Positions 1-9,504 are shown, counted from the first letter of the stretch. The stretch: DNA of 64,000 nucleotides from Petrimonas sp. IBARAKI (GCA_002356435.2 AP018040.2:186001-250000); one strand, 5' to 3'. Translations and numbers: made by a program. Notes: a model not told the origin generated them from the sequence alone.

Positions 1-426
1 ATCCTTTTGCCCGGCAAATCGGCGGCGGGTGCAATGGCGGCAGTACATGGCACACATATCGGTGATGAGAAAAAGTACACGGTCGGGATACCGATGCGTG
101 AGTCCGGGCACGGGAGAGTCGCCGTCTTCATGCAGGGGGTCGTCGAGGTCGCCACGGGAGATGTGCAGCTCATTAATAGTAGGAATCGCCTGCTTGCGGA
201 TGGGGCAATGCGGATCTTCCCTGTTTATCAAACTCAGGTAATAAGGCGTGATGGCCATCCGCAGTGTTTTTAGCGATTCGCGTACCCCTTCCTCTTCTTC
301 CCGTGTCAGGCGGATATGTTGTTTCAGGGCTTCAAGTGATTCAATGCGGTTCTTCACTTGCCATTTCCAATCGTTCCATTGTTCGTCGGGAACGTGAGAA
401 AAAAATTGGCGGATTGAAGTGCTCAT
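1..426 (-). CDS. kamA: L-lysine 2,3-aminomutase, N-terminal part (runs off the window)
   Basis: This gene is read from the raw sequence; only the first 142 codons lie in the window. It encodes the radical-SAM, PLP-dependent enzyme that turns L-lysine into beta-lysine, the first step of lysine fermentation. The radical-SAM cluster ligands are visible as C125, C129 and C132 in CAMYCRHCTRRRFAGQ, which is typical of KamA. The N-terminal helical region (RQFFSHVPDEQWNDWKWQ) also fits the family. The usual length is about 415 residues, so two thirds, including the PLP lysine, lie beyond position 1. It is the last visible gene of an operon after kdd, with an 87-nt gap. Identity is secure from motif and context. 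Confidence 0.93.
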   Translation of the reverse strand, partial: MSTSIRQFFSHVPDEQWNDWKWQVKNRIESLEALKQHIRLTREEEEGVRESLKTLRMAITPYYLSLINREDPHCPIRKQAIPTINELHISRGDLDDPLHEDGDSPVPGLTHRYPDRVLFLITDMCAMYCRHCTRRRFAGQKD

Positions 427-513
427 GTTATTTATGATTTGCGTTATGCTTTGAGCGTTGGGCAAAGAGTAAAGAGTGGAGTATCCTTCACCCTTTGCTC
501 CTAGTTCTGCTAA

Positions 514-1554
514 TTAGGCGTATAATTCCGTAAAGATATTCCGCAGTTTTTTTGACTCCCGGAGAAGTTGAAGCGTGATTTCGGCGTGTCCGCGGGTGTA
601 ACCGTTGCCCACGATCATCGTCACGTCACTGCCCACACCTTCGGCTCCGAGAGCCGCTTTCGTGAAACTGGTTGCCATAGAGAAGAAATAAACCACACCC
701 GTATCTTTGGTGATAAGGATACTGGTCATTTCGGTATCGGGGATATTTACGTTGTTGATGGTAACATCGGCAAGTTGCCCGCTGGTGAGCACTTCTATTT
801 TTTCCAGAACGGCCACCGGTTGCGTGGCATCGGCCGGAAAGACGTGATCGCAAAAGCCGAGTGTGGTAAGCCGGTCGGTACTCTTTTGCGAATGGGTTAT
901 CCCGATAACTTTTCCAGTAATGCCGGCCCTTTTTTTGGCCTCGTAGCAGCAGAGCATTCCCGATTTTCCGCCGGCGCCGATAATCACCACCGTGTCTCCC
1001 GGTTTCACCAATTTGGCGGTTTGTGCAGGCGCCCCTGCAACGTCTAACGCCGAGAGGGCCAGCTTCTCGGGCAAGTCTGCAGGTATCCGGGCGTAGATTC
1101 CACTCTCGAAGAGGATGGCTTTCCCGTCGATATCTACCTGGTCCACTTCGTCGCGGATCTCCTTGATGTTGTCAATACGCAGCGGGGTAAGCGAGAGGGA
1201 AACCAGGGTGGCAATCTTGTCTCCAATTTTTAGGTCGGTCTTTCCGACGAGCGCATCCCCGATTCTTTCGACCGTTCCCAGCAACATCCCTCCCGAACCC
1301 GTCCACGGATTGCGGTGTTTACCCTGTGTGGCAACGATTTCGAACATGATTTCCTTTATTTTCTCGTGGTCGCCTCCGGCACGCGCCGAGATATCGGTAA
1401 ACGATGCCGAGTCGATGTTGAGGGTCTGTACGTCGATGAGGATTTCGTTGTCGTAAATCTCATCCATGTTGTTGTCGATTTTGTTTGCCGGTTGCGGCAA
1501 CACGCCTTTCGGCTCAATGACGCGGTGTGTGCCGTACTTGTTTCCTTTTTTCAT
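514..1554 (-). CDS. kdd: L-erythro-3,5-diaminohexanoate dehydrogenase
   Basis: The 346-residue protein oxidises 3,5-diaminohexanoate to 5-amino-3-oxohexanoate with NAD(P)+ in the lysine fermentation pathway. The N-terminal region is GroES-like (residues about 30-160) and a Rossmann fold begins near 188, with the nucleotide-binding loop G193-A-G-G-K-S-G199. The length matches known Kdd proteins. It lies between kce (77 nt upstream) and kamA, the expected pathway partners, and all read on the same strand. The family assignment rests on the Rossmann motif, the length and the cluster; activity is inferred from known Fusobacterium and Clostridium clusters. Confidence 0.92.
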   Translation of the reverse strand: MKKGNKYGTHRVIEPKGVLPQPANKIDNNMDEIYDNEILIDVQTLNIDSASFTDISARAGGDHEKIKEIMFEIVATQGKHRNPWTGSGGMLLGTVERIGDALVGKTDLKIGDKIATLVSLSLTPLRIDNIKEIRDEVDQVDIDGKAILFESGIYARIPADLPEKLALSALDVAGAPAQTAKLVKPGDTVVIIGAGGKSGMLCCYEAKKRAGITGKVIGITHSQKSTDRLTTLGFCDHVFPADATQPVAVLEKIEVLTSGQLADVTINNVNIPDTEMTSILITKDTGVVYFFSMATSFTKAALGAEGVGSDVTMIVGNGYTRGHAEITLQLLRESKKLRNIFTELYA

Positions 1555-1631
1555 GTGGTTATATTTGTTTTTAGGTTTGGACCAGGAAGCAATCCTGTTG
1601 ATTCTATTCGTGGTAATTTATTCCTGTTTAC

Positions 1632-2456
1632 TCATAATGGGTTTAATCCCAGAATAGCTCGTGCTTCCGCAGGCGTGGCGATCTCCCGGTTCAGGAGTTT
1701 TGCCATTTGAACCACTTTATTTACGAGTTCACCGTTGGATTTTGCCAATACGCTGCGAGACAGGTATAGGTTGTCTTCGAATCCCACGCGTACGTGTCCT
1801 CCCATGGCGATGGCGTGTGCGGCAAGGATAAATTCGCTCCGCCCTATTCCGGTGGCAGTCCACGTTGATCCGGCCGGAATCCGGTTCACCATCCATACCA
1901 GGTTCTCGACGGTTGCCGCGGCACATCCGGGAACACCGAGAACAAAGTTGAACTGCATGGGCGGGCCGGGGACATATCCTTTGGCTGCTAGGTGAAGTGC
2001 GGTCTCCAGGTGTCCCATTTCAAAACATTCATACTCGGGTTTAATGTTGTTTTCAATCATCCTTTTTCCGAAGTCGCGCATCATGGGAAGAGTATTTTCG
2101 AATACTTCGTCCCCGAAATTGCAGGTGCCGCAATCGAGTGTGGCCATTTCCGGGAACAGTTCGGTGGGTTGAAGGCGCTCTTCTGCCGTCATTCCTACCG
2201 CCCCGCCGGTGGAAGGAAGCAAGATGACATCGGGACGTGAAGCCTTTATAGCTTCCATGCAAACACGAAAACGCTCTTTGCTTTGCGTGGGCGTGCCGTC
2301 ATCTTCGCGCACATGTACGTGAACGATGGCTGCGCCGGCATCGTAAGCCGATACCGCTTCGCACACAAGTTCTTCTACGGTATAGGGTACAGCAGGGTTG
2401 TGTTCCTTGGTTACTTCCGCCCCGCAAATGGCAGCTGTGATGATAAGCTTTTCCAT
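1632..2456 (-). CDS. kce: 3-keto-5-aminohexanoate cleavage enzyme
   Basis: This 274-residue BKACE-family TIM-barrel protein condenses 5-amino-3-oxohexanoate with acetyl-CoA to give L-3-aminobutyryl-CoA and acetoacetate. The family start (MEKLIITAAICGAE) is present. The metal-binding H46 and H48 are seen in IVHVHVRE. Conserved LLPSTGG and GGHVRVGFEDN segments match the active-site loops of the family. It starts 13 nt after the kal stop, so the two are cotranscribed. BKACE enzymes vary in substrate, but the flanking kal and kdd make the lysine-pathway activity the clear choice. Confidence 0.94.
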   Translation of the reverse strand: MEKLIITAAICGAEVTKEHNPAVPYTVEELVCEAVSAYDAGAAIVHVHVREDDGTPTQSKERFRVCMEAIKASRPDVILLPSTGGAVGMTAEERLQPTELFPEMATLDCGTCNFGDEVFENTLPMMRDFGKRMIENNIKPEYECFEMGHLETALHLAAKGYVPGPPMQFNFVLGVPGCAAATVENLVWMVNRIPAGSTWTATGIGRSEFILAAHAIAMGGHVRVGFEDNLYLSRSVLAKSNGELVNKVVQMAKLLNREIATPAEARAILGLNPL

Positions 2457-2469
2457 AAGTAATTATGTA

Positions 2470-2862
2470 TCATGAATTATTTTTCCGCTGACAGTTTTTG
2501 GGCACCACGCAGGTTCCGCTAGCACGGCATACAAGGAGGGGCTCTTCGAGAACGTCGGCAGCCGATGGAGAGATGTCGGGACGGGGTTTAATGACTTTTT
2601 TAGCCTCAAACGCCATCTTGCGTGAGGAATTTCCCCGATGCGTTATTTCGCCCGTAGCTTCAATATAATCTCCTGCGTAGACCGGAGCTAGAAACTCCAC
2701 ATTGTCGTATGCGACGAAAAGGCCTTCGTCGCCGTCGTTGGCAATAAGTAACTCCGTGGCCACGTCGCCGAAAAGCTGCAGCATTTTTGCCCCGTCAACC
2801 AGGTTACCTCCGTAGTGTGCATCGTGAGCGCTCATCCGCACTCTGATAAGAGATTTTTTCAT
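2470..2862 (-). CDS. kal: 3-aminobutyryl-CoA ammonia-lyase
   Basis: This 130-residue hotdog-fold protein removes ammonia from L-3-aminobutyryl-CoA to give crotonyl-CoA, which is later reduced to butyryl-CoA. Small size, the opening [23 protein letters not shown] and the [13 protein letters not shown] strand match the Kal subgroup of hotdog thioesterase-like proteins. It sits between atoD (10 nt upstream) and kce (13 nt downstream), in the order expected for lysine fermentation operons. Without this context it would be called only a hotdog-domain protein. Confidence 0.9.
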   Translation of the reverse strand: MKKSLIRVRMSAHDAHYGGNLVDGAKMLQLFGDVATELLIANDGDEGLFVAYDNVEFLAPVYAGDYIEATGEITHRGNSSRKMAFEAKKVIKPRPDISPSAADVLEEPLLVCRASGTCVVPKNCQRKNNS

Positions 2863-2872
2863 CGATATTTTT

Positions 2873-3520
2873 TTAATGTTGAATAATAAAATCCACGAAT
2901 ATATGGGGCGTATGAACCGCTTCCGGGCTTAAGGAGCCGGTGGGGACAATTTCATCCGCTTCCGCGATTACCGTTTCTGCAGCCATCGCCATAAGCGGAT
3001 TAAAGTTTTTCATTGTGCCTTTATAGATGAGGTTTCCCCACTCATCGCTTATGCTTGCCCTTATAATGGCCACATCGGCCTTAATGGGTTTTTCGAGCAG
3101 ATAATCCTTGCCTTCCACCCGGATGACTTCTTTCCCTTCTTCAATAACGGTTCCCAATCCAACGGGTGTAAGGACTCCGCCCAATCCCGCCCCGCCGCAA
3201 CGGATTCGCTCCGCAAGGGTTCCCTGCGGACTGAACTCGATATCCATTTCTCCGCTGTTCATTTTTTTCCCCGAGTCGGGGTTGGTGCCGATATGAGAAA
3301 CAATCAGTTTTTTTACCCGGTGATTGGATACGAGTTTACCACACCCTTTATCGGGATACCCTGAATCGTTTACGATAAGGGTAAGGTCTTTCACGCCGGT
3401 GCGTACCAGTTCGTCAATAAGGGTATCGGGAGCCCCGTGTCCTAAGAATCCCCCCACCATAACAGTCATTCCGTCTTTTATTTTGGTTGCAGCAGCGCGG
3501 TATGATATTAATTTCTTCAT
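2873..3520 (-). CDS. atoD: Acetoacetate:butyrate CoA-transferase subunit A
   Basis: The 215-residue alpha subunit of a class I 3-oxoacid CoA-transferase would move CoA from butyryl-CoA to acetoacetate in the last steps of lysine fermentation. The conserved [19 protein letters not shown] segment (about residues 21-39) and the later [17 protein letters not shown] stretch are typical of subunit A. Subunit B, which carries the catalytic glutamate, is not adjacent: the next gene is kal. The partner is probably beyond the left edge or elsewhere. This is the first gene of the operon, with a good promoter about 100 nt upstream. Confidence 0.9.
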   Translation of the reverse strand: MKKLISYRAAATKIKDGMTVMVGGFLGHGAPDTLIDELVRTGVKDLTLIVNDSGYPDKGCGKLVSNHRVKKLIVSHIGTNPDSGKKMNSGEMDIEFSPQGTLAERIRCGGAGLGGVLTPVGLGTVIEEGKEVIRVEGKDYLLEKPIKADVAIIRASISDEWGNLIYKGTMKNFNPLMAMAAETVIAEADEIVPTGSLSPEAVHTPHIFVDFIIQH

Positions 3521-3620
3521 GGGTTATATATTGTTACTCTGTTTGCTTATAAACGGCAACATGTTGTGTCTTGCTTACATTTTGTCGTAATATGACTAGA
3601 TATTGGCAAATAAGGCAATA

Positions 3621-3650
3621 CAAAAGTAACAAAATATTTCTGACACACAA
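3621..3650 (-). promoter_or_regulatory. Promoter of the lysine fermentation operon
   Basis: On the minus strand a TTG (3648-3650) lies 19 nt before TACTTTTG (3621-3628), a good match to the Bacteroidota TTTG / TAnnTTTG promoter. Transcription should begin near 3614, giving a leader of about 95 nt before atoD. The consensus is established; use of this site is inferred. No B12 riboswitch was recognised in the leader. The rest of 3521-3814 shows no gene. Confidence 0.55.
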
Positions 3651-3814
3651 CTTTTTTTTAAAGAAAAAAGAGGTGAGGTCGTCCTTGTAAATAGCTGACA
3701 AATAGCTGTATGTGCTGTCTTTGTGGTAAGTAGAGCGCGGATTTTCTTACACTTTATTGCGACACGCAAAGAAGTTGTGTCAATTTTTATCGGTATAGGC
3801 TTCTTCCTGATAAA

Positions 3815-4834
3815 TTAGACAAACGAATTTTCGAAATTCAGGAGTTTTCCCAGGAAAAAATTTCTTTCCTTCTCGGTGATAAACGATGCCAGGAAGGAGT
3901 TTTTGGCTAACGTATAAATGTCGTTTCTCGACAATTGGAGTGCTTCTGCCGTTTGCAGGTAGTTGTCGTTAATGTATCCTCCGAAATAGGAAGGGTCATC
4001 GGAATTGAGGGTGACGAGGATTCCTTTCTCGAGGAAGGACCTGACCGGAACATTTTTCAGGTCTTCCACTACCCTTAGTTTGAGGTTTGATAATGGGCAT
4101 ACGGTCAGGGGGATTTCCCGTTCACGCAGTTCTTCCATTAAATCAGGATCATCCACAGAGCTGACCCCGTGATCGATCCGTTCTGCCTCCAGCAGGTCGA
4201 TGGCCTCCCAGACATATTCTGCAGGACCTTCTTCTCCGGCATGGGCAACCACAAAAAAGCCTTCCTCGCGTACCCGGTTGAAAACATGGAAAAACTTTCC
4301 CGGCGGATGTCCGTTCTCCGAAGAATCGAGCCCTACGGCAATGATTTTTTCTTTATGCAACAAGGCGGATTCCAGGGTCTCTTCGGCGGATTTTTCGCTT
4401 AAATGGCGCAGGAAACACATGATCAGTTTCGTTGAAATCCCCCATTCGGTTTTGGCGTCACCCATTGCCCGGGTAATTCCGTTGATAACCGTTGCAAAGC
4501 TTACGCCGCGGGTGGTATGCGTTTGCGGATCGAAAAAGATTTCGGTATGGACGACATTGTCGGCATGTGCCTTCCGCAAGTAGCTTGCGGTGAGGTCGTA
4601 AAAATCCTGTTCGTACAAAAGTACGCTGGCTGCTCCGTAGTAGATATCCAGAAAATCTTGCAGATTATTGAAATTGTATGCTTTACGCAACTCTTCCACG
4701 GAGTTGTACTGTAGGGGGACATTATTCCTTTGAGCGATTTCGAAAATCAGCTCAGGTTCGAACGTACCTTCGATATGTACGTGCAGTTCTGCCTTAGGAA
4801 TTAACTCAATGTATCTTTTTAGATTTTCGTCCAT
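3815..4834 (-). CDS. Adenine deaminase, type 2 (adenosine/AMP deaminase superfamily)
   Basis: The 339-residue protein is a zinc-dependent amidohydrolase that probably converts adenine to hypoxanthine and ammonia in purine salvage. Zinc and catalytic residues are visible: H18 and H20 in ELHVHIEGT, H198 and E201 in VAHAGEEGP, and D279 and D280 in LNSDDPSYFGGY. The IEGT motif, the FFDPQTHTTRG segment and SDDPSYFGGY are those of the type 2 adenine deaminases rather than of true adenosine deaminases (LDGS and a shorter SDDP context). It reads away from the GH92 gene and has its own promoter-like element. Adenosine deaminase remains the alternative. Confidence 0.85.
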   Translation of the reverse strand: MDENLKRYIELIPKAELHVHIEGTFEPELIFEIAQRNNVPLQYNSVEELRKAYNFNNLQDFLDIYYGAASVLLYEQDFYDLTASYLRKAHADNVVHTEIFFDPQTHTTRGVSFATVINGITRAMGDAKTEWGISTKLIMCFLRHLSEKSAEETLESALLHKEKIIAVGLDSSENGHPPGKFFHVFNRVREEGFFVVAHAGEEGPAEYVWEAIDLLEAERIDHGVSSVDDPDLMEELREREIPLTVCPLSNLKLRVVEDLKNVPVRSFLEKGILVTLNSDDPSYFGGYINDNYLQTAEALQLSRNDIYTLAKNSFLASFITEKERNFFLGKLLNFENSFV

Positions 4835-4861
4835 ACTCTTTGTTGTTGCTGATTATTTTTG

Positions 4862-4889
4862 CAAAAATACACGAAGCTTTCGGTTTCAA
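4862..4889 (-). promoter_or_regulatory. Candidate promoter of the adenine deaminase gene
   Basis: The minus strand reads TTG (4887-4889), a 17-nt spacer, then TATTTTTG (4862-4869). This fits the Bacteroidota consensus apart from a short spacer. It sits about 28 nt before the start codon. Confidence 0.4.
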
Positions 4890-4913
4890 AAATTATTTGC
4901 AAAAGAATTTAGG

Positions 4914-4941
4914 TTGTGTTGGACGATTATGGTTATTTTTG
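4914..4941 (+). promoter_or_regulatory. Candidate promoter of the GH92 gene
   Basis: TTG at 4914-4916 is followed after 17 nt by TATTTTTG at 4934-4941. It is back to back with the adenine deaminase promoter and 39 nt before the GH92 start. The spacer is a little short, so the call is tentative. Confidence 0.4.
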
Positions 4942-4980
4942 CACGAAATATAGGTAGAAGTTGAATCAATCATTTATCGT

Positions 4981-7224
4981 ATGCGATCCGGACTGTTTTT
5001 TATTCTTTTTCTTGTGATTTCTTCGAATTTTTTCGGTCAAGACCTTACCGGTTTTGTCAACCCCTTTATCGGTACGACCAACTACGGCACCACCAATCCC
5101 GGGGCGGTACTGCCCAACGGAATGATGTCGGTGGCCCCGTTTAACGTGATGGGGTCGGATGAAAACAAGTTCGATAAGGACAAGCAATGGTGGTCTACAC
5201 CCTACTCGTACGAAAATAAGTTCTTTACCGGATTCTCGCACGTAAACCTGAGCGGAGTGGGGTGCCCCGAGGCCGGCTCTCTTTTGCTGATGCCCACATC
5301 GGGAGAATTGAATGTCAATTACAAGGAGTATGGCAGTGGGTATGCCGGTGAGCAGGCGTCGCCCGGCTATTATACCAACCGGTTGACCAAATACGGCATA
5401 TTAACCGAAGTTTCGGCCACTACACGCACGAGTATCGCCCGTTTTACCTTTCCGAAAGGGCAGGCAAATATATTGCTGAACCTGGGGGAAGGTCTTACCA
5501 ACGAAAGTGGTGCCTGGATGCGTCGCATCAGTGATACCGAAATTGAAGGGATGAAAGTGCTGGGGACTTTTTGTTACAACCCCCAGGCGGTTTTTCCCAT
5601 TTATTTTGTGATGCGTGTCAGCAAACCACCGGTGACTGCCGGATATTGGAAGAAACAACGCGAAATGACTGCAGAGGCTGCTTGGGACAGCACGGCAGGC
5701 ACACGGAAAATTTACACCCGTTATGGGCGGGATATTGCCGGAGACGATATCGGAGCCTACTTTTCTTACGATGTTAAAGCGGGTGAAACCATCGAAGTAC
5801 AGATCGGGGTTTCCTTCGTAAGCACTGCCAATGCCCGCGAAAACCTGGAGGCCGAGCAAAACGGCTTTCAGTTTGATAAGGTCAGGACTGCTGCCCGCGA
5901 AAGCTGGGAGAAAGAGCTTGCCCGTGTAGGGATTGAAGGAGGTACCGCCGACCAGAAAGTGGTTTTCTATACCGCACTTTATCATGCGCTCATCCATCCC
6001 AACCTGTTTAATGACGTGAACGGCCAGTATCCGGCAATGGAAAGTGATAAGATCCTTACCTCCGGAGCAGGGCGATACACGGTTTTTTCGCTTTGGGACA
6101 CGTACAGGAATGTGCATCAGATGCTTTCACTGCTTTATCCCGAAAAACAATTGGACATGGTCCGTTCGATGGTGGATATGTATAAAGAAAGCGGATGGCT
6201 GCCTAAATGGGAGTTGTATGGCCGCGAGACACTTACGATGGAGGGTGACCCTGCTATTCCGGTTATCGTAGACAGTTGGATGAAAGGGTTGCGCGACTTC
6301 GACGTGGAAACGGCTTACGAAGCCATGTATAAATCGGCCACTACGAAAGGTAAAGACAACCTTCTTCGCCCGGATAACGATGATTACCTTAGACTGGGTT
6401 ATGTGCCGCTTCGTGAAAAATACGACAATTCCGTTTCTCACGCGCTCGAATATTACATCGCCGATAACGCCTTGTCAAAATTTGCTGCTGCCCTAGGAAA
6501 AAAAGAAGATGCTGCCCGCTTTCGCGCCCAGTCGCTGAATTATTCCCGTTATTACTCGCCCGAATGCGGGGTGTTCCGCCCGCTATTGCCCGACGGAACT
6601 TTCCTGTCGCCTTTCAACCCCAAGCAGGGCGAAAACTTTGAAGACGTACCCGGATTTCACGAAGGCAGTTCATGGAATTATTCGTTTATGGTGCCGCATG
6701 ATGTGCCGGGATTGATTAAACTGCACGGCGGTAACAGAAAATTTACAAACAAGCTTCAGGAGGTGTTTGACGATGAGCATTACGACCCCACCAACGAGCC
6801 GAATATCGGTTATCCCTATCTTTTCAGTTACGTGAAGGGGGAGGAGTGGCGTACGCAACAACTTACGCAGGAGCTTTTGACCCGGTATTTTAAGAATTCT
6901 CCTAACGGACTTCCGGGAAATGATGATACGGGCACCATGTCTGCCTGGGCCGTTTTTTCGATGATGGGTTTTTATCCCGACAATGCCACAGAGCCTTTTT
7001 ACACTTTTACAACTCCGATTTTCGATAGAATAACGTTGCGGTTAAATCCGGACTACTACGATAACAAGGTTTTGGAGATGGAAATTGTTCGCCCCGGAAA
7101 AAATGCCCGGTTTATCGATAAAATTGTGATCGACGGAAAAAAATTCAACGGCTACCGTATTTCACACGAACAGCTGTCGAAAGCCCAAAAAATAGTTTTT
7201 TACCTGAAAGAAAGGAATCATTAA
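4981..7224 (+). CDS. Secreted GH92 family alpha-mannosidase
   Basis: The 747-residue protein belongs to GH92, calcium-dependent exo-acting alpha-mannosidases that trim mannans and N-glycans. A signal peptide (MRSGLFFILFLVISSNFFGQ) starts the protein. The N-terminal beta-sandwich opens with VNPFIGTTNYGTTNPGAVLP. The catalytic helical domain contains the acid region FHEGSSWNY near residue 560 and the base motif GNDDTGTMSAW near 645, with NEPNIGYPYLFSY between them. The length is standard. It stands alone, convergent with the acyltransferase gene at a gap of only 7 nt. Linkage preference cannot be read from the sequence. Confidence 0.93.
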   Translation: MRSGLFFILFLVISSNFFGQDLTGFVNPFIGTTNYGTTNPGAVLPNGMMSVAPFNVMGSDENKFDKDKQWWSTPYSYENKFFTGFSHVNLSGVGCPEAGSLLLMPTSGELNVNYKEYGSGYAGEQASPGYYTNRLTKYGILTEVSATTRTSIARFTFPKGQANILLNLGEGLTNESGAWMRRISDTEIEGMKVLGTFCYNPQAVFPIYFVMRVSKPPVTAGYWKKQREMTAEAAWDSTAGTRKIYTRYGRDIAGDDIGAYFSYDVKAGETIEVQIGVSFVSTANARENLEAEQNGFQFDKVRTAARESWEKELARVGIEGGTADQKVVFYTALYHALIHPNLFNDVNGQYPAMESDKILTSGAGRYTVFSLWDTYRNVHQMLSLLYPEKQLDMVRSMVDMYKESGWLPKWELYGRETLTMEGDPAIPVIVDSWMKGLRDFDVETAYEAMYKSATTKGKDNLLRPDNDDYLRLGYVPLREKYDNSVSHALEYYIADNALSKFAAALGKKEDAARFRAQSLNYSRYYSPECGVFRPLLPDGTFLSPFNPKQGENFEDVPGFHEGSSWNYSFMVPHDVPGLIKLHGGNRKFTNKLQEVFDDEHYDPTNEPNIGYPYLFSYVKGEEWRTQQLTQELLTRYFKNSPNGLPGNDDTGTMSAWAVFSMMGFYPDNATEPFYTFTTPIFDRITLRLNPDYYDNKVLEMEIVRPGKNARFIDKIVIDGKKFNGYRISHEQLSKAQKIVFYLKERNH

Positions 7225-7231
7225 CGTTGAG

Positions 7232-8539
7232 TCAGCTGTGGTTGATTTTAATCAGCTCCGTTAACTCTCTCCAACTGTCGGGGAACTTCTTCACAAATCG
7301 GTTAACGCACCATTTTCTGGCAAGAGATTTTGCCCATTTACGCCACCAGCATGCAAAATAGAACGTTGCAGGCATTAGAAAAGAATAGGCGAACGCCCAC
7401 CATCCGTTGAAAACCAGGCCAACGATTAGGGATTGAATAACAACGAAAGCGGGGACGATAAACATACCGGAAACGACACGGACCGTCGGTATAAACTGAT
7501 CGTCTTTAAAAAGCCCGAGTAGTTTTCTGTAGCCAATTATGGGAAAGATTCCGTTGACAAACCCGAAAACGGCCAGGGGCAGCGAAACGATCAGGAGCAA
7601 CAGGTGCAAGACGATTAAAACCGTTGAGGCCGGTTTTAAGACATTGTCCCTGGATGTTAACCGGTGTTTTTTGAGTATGCTCTCTGCCCTGCGGAAATTT
7701 TCAATGTGCGTATCGAAGGAGGGCCTGTCCCGGTGGAACATCTCATCCAGCGTGTGGACAACCTCCTGCGAAGCCAGCAGATAATCTTCTTGCTTCCCGG
7801 CATTTTTTCCCCTTACCAGTTGGGGTGCGTTCCAATCGATGGCCCAAACGTATTCATCGTAAAACGCATCGTTCCATATGTTCACGATCAGTCTCTTCAT
7901 GCTGTTTTCCAGATCGTGCCTCAAAGAGTTGGCTGCCATGTTGGGGTTTTCTTCGTATTGTTTGCGGTAATCCGCCACTTGGATGGGTTTCCCGAAAACT
8001 ACGTACGCATCGGAAAGGAATCCGAAAATATCCGGGTAATATACCCCTACGGGAATAACTTCGCTGTTCAAGGTGAAATCCTCGCTTGCTTCTATGGGCA
8101 ATACAATTCGGGAAATGGCCTTCTGAACAGGCAGTAATGACATTTTGGGATTATGCCTCCCTTCTGGATATAGCGCTATCGGAATTCTCTTTTTCAGCAG
8201 CTCTCCGCTCAACCGAAACGATTCGTTGTTGTTCCCCAGGTTTTCCACCCCATCCCGGATGCGATATACCGGCATAATATGAAGCCACTTCATGATAGCG
8301 GCAACGGTAGGTTTCCTGAATACATCCGCACGGGCCAGGAAAACCGGTTCCTTTTTACAAGCGTTCAACAACAAAAAAGGATCGATAACGGCGTTACGGT
8401 GGTTCGATGCAAAAATTACCGGATGATCTTCGTTGATGTTTTCAGTCCCCTTGTATACAATTTTCCTGTAATGCAGGTTGAGGGTGATCCGTTCGAAAAA
8501 ACGGACAATTTCGTATCCTTTACTGTATTCGTACTTCAT
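7232..8539 (-). CDS. PlsC-type glycerolipid acyltransferase with C-terminal membrane segments
   Basis: The 435-residue protein carries an N-terminal LPLAT domain that transfers acyl groups to lysophosphatidate or glycerol 3-phosphate at the inner membrane. Motif I is SNHRNAVIDPFLL (H47, D53), with the one-residue longer spacing common in Bacteroidota. Motif III is LYPEGRHNP (E125, G126). Hydrophobic stretches at about residues 305-330 and 360-395 suggest membrane helices. The start codon overlaps the stop of the upstream BASS gene (ATGA), so the two are translationally coupled. The acyl acceptor is unknown. Confidence 0.85.
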   Translation of the reverse strand: MKYEYSKGYEIVRFFERITLNLHYRKIVYKGTENINEDHPVIFASNHRNAVIDPFLLLNACKKEPVFLARADVFRKPTVAAIMKWLHIMPVYRIRDGVENLGNNNESFRLSGELLKKRIPIALYPEGRHNPKMSLLPVQKAISRIVLPIEASEDFTLNSEVIPVGVYYPDIFGFLSDAYVVFGKPIQVADYRKQYEENPNMAANSLRHDLENSMKRLIVNIWNDAFYDEYVWAIDWNAPQLVRGKNAGKQEDYLLASQEVVHTLDEMFHRDRPSFDTHIENFRRAESILKKHRLTSRDNVLKPASTVLIVLHLLLLIVSLPLAVFGFVNGIFPIIGYRKLLGLFKDDQFIPTVRVVSGMFIVPAFVVIQSLIVGLVFNGWWAFAYSFLMPATFYFACWWRKWAKSLARKWCVNRFVKKFPDSWRELTELIKINHS

Positions 8540-9504
8540 GATGTTACAGCAATGTGTTTAATGGATTCTCTCCGCCAGTAAAAAGCCAGCATCAGACCGG
8601 CAACAATGTGCCAGATTCCCCACCAGGCAGCAATAAATGCCATTCCCCCAAGCTCCAGTTCCGGAGGAAAAACCCGGGGATTAAAAATTAAGGCCAGTCC
8701 CAGCCCCGAGTTCTGTATTCCCGTTTCGATAGAGATAGTCCGGGAGTTAAGTTTATTTATCTTGAGGGCTCTGGGGAACAGGTATCCGCCTAAGAAGGCG
8801 ATCCCATTATGCAGTAAAACAATCAAAAAAACCAGGTGGATGTATTTCAGAAAAAGGGAGAAATTTCCCGCCAACGCTCCTGCAAGGAAAGCGATAAAAA
8901 ATAAAACCGATGCAATCTGTACGTGTTTTTCCACTTTTTTTACGAATACCGGAAATTTCATCCCGACGATCATTCCCATTATCACAGGTATTCCCAGAAT
9001 GATGAAAACAGTGCGGAACATTTCCACGGGATCGATGGTGATTGGAACCAGAAGTGGGGATTTGCTAGCGTAAAGCCCGCCCCAGTAAGCAAAATTGAGA
9101 GGCGTCATAAACAAACTCAATACGGTGGTGGTTGCCGTCAGGCTTACAGACAAAGCCACATTCGACTTCGACAATGCCGAAATCATGTTTGAGACATTCC
9201 CGCCGGGACAGGAAGCTACCAGGATCATTCCCATTGCTACCGGGACGCTCGGTTTGATAACGAGGACCAGCAGGTAAGTTAAAGCCGGCAGCAGGATATA
9301 TTGCGAGATAACCCCCACTATAGCCGGCTTGGGATTCAATGCGATGTCCCTAAAATGTTTGGGTCTTATGCCCAACGCCACACCAAACATAATAAACGCG
9401 ATGGCTATATTCATCATGTTTAACGAGTTTTGGTTGAAGTTGAGTTGTACCGTGTTCAGCTGTTCCAGGTTTCCGAATAGTGACAAAAGCGGCAAATGTT
9501 GCAT
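8536..9504 (-). CDS. BASS family (bile acid:sodium symporter-like) transporter
   Basis: The protein of about 322 residues has nine to ten hydrophobic helices. It also has the family signature SCPGGNVSNMISALSKSNVALSVSLTATTT and the late ETGIQNSGLGLAL sodium-site segment. Members move organic anions such as 2-oxoacids or bile acids with Na+. An in-frame ATG lies 35 codons further upstream, but a strong promoter sits between the two candidates. The start at 9504 (MQHLPLL) is therefore used, about 20 nt after the predicted transcription start. It is coupled to the acyltransferase gene by a 4-nt overlap. The substrate is unknown. Confidence 0.85.
   Translation of the reverse strand: MQHLPLLSLFGNLEQLNTVQLNFNQNSLNMMNIAIAFIMFGVALGIRPKHFRDIALNPKPAIVGVISQYILLPALTYLLVLVIKPSVPVAMGMILVASCPGGNVSNMISALSKSNVALSVSLTATTTVLSLFMTPLNFAYWGGLYASKSPLLVPITIDPVEMFRTVFIILGIPVIMGMIVGMKFPVFVKKVEKHVQIASVLFFIAFLAGALAGNFSLFLKYIHLVFLIVLLHNGIAFLGGYLFPRALKINKLNSRTISIETGIQNSGLGLALIFNPRVFPPELELGGMAFIAAWWGIWHIVAGLMLAFYWRRESIKHIAVTS

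Noticed and set aside
3521-3614. Possible B12 riboswitch in the leader of the lysine fermentation operon
   Set aside because: The B12-dependent step is in KamDE, but the leader is short and no B12-box-like conserved core was seen.
5401-6117. 238-codon minus-strand frame inside the GH92 gene
   Set aside because: The plus-strand GH92 domains run straight through it, and the minus reading has no family features.
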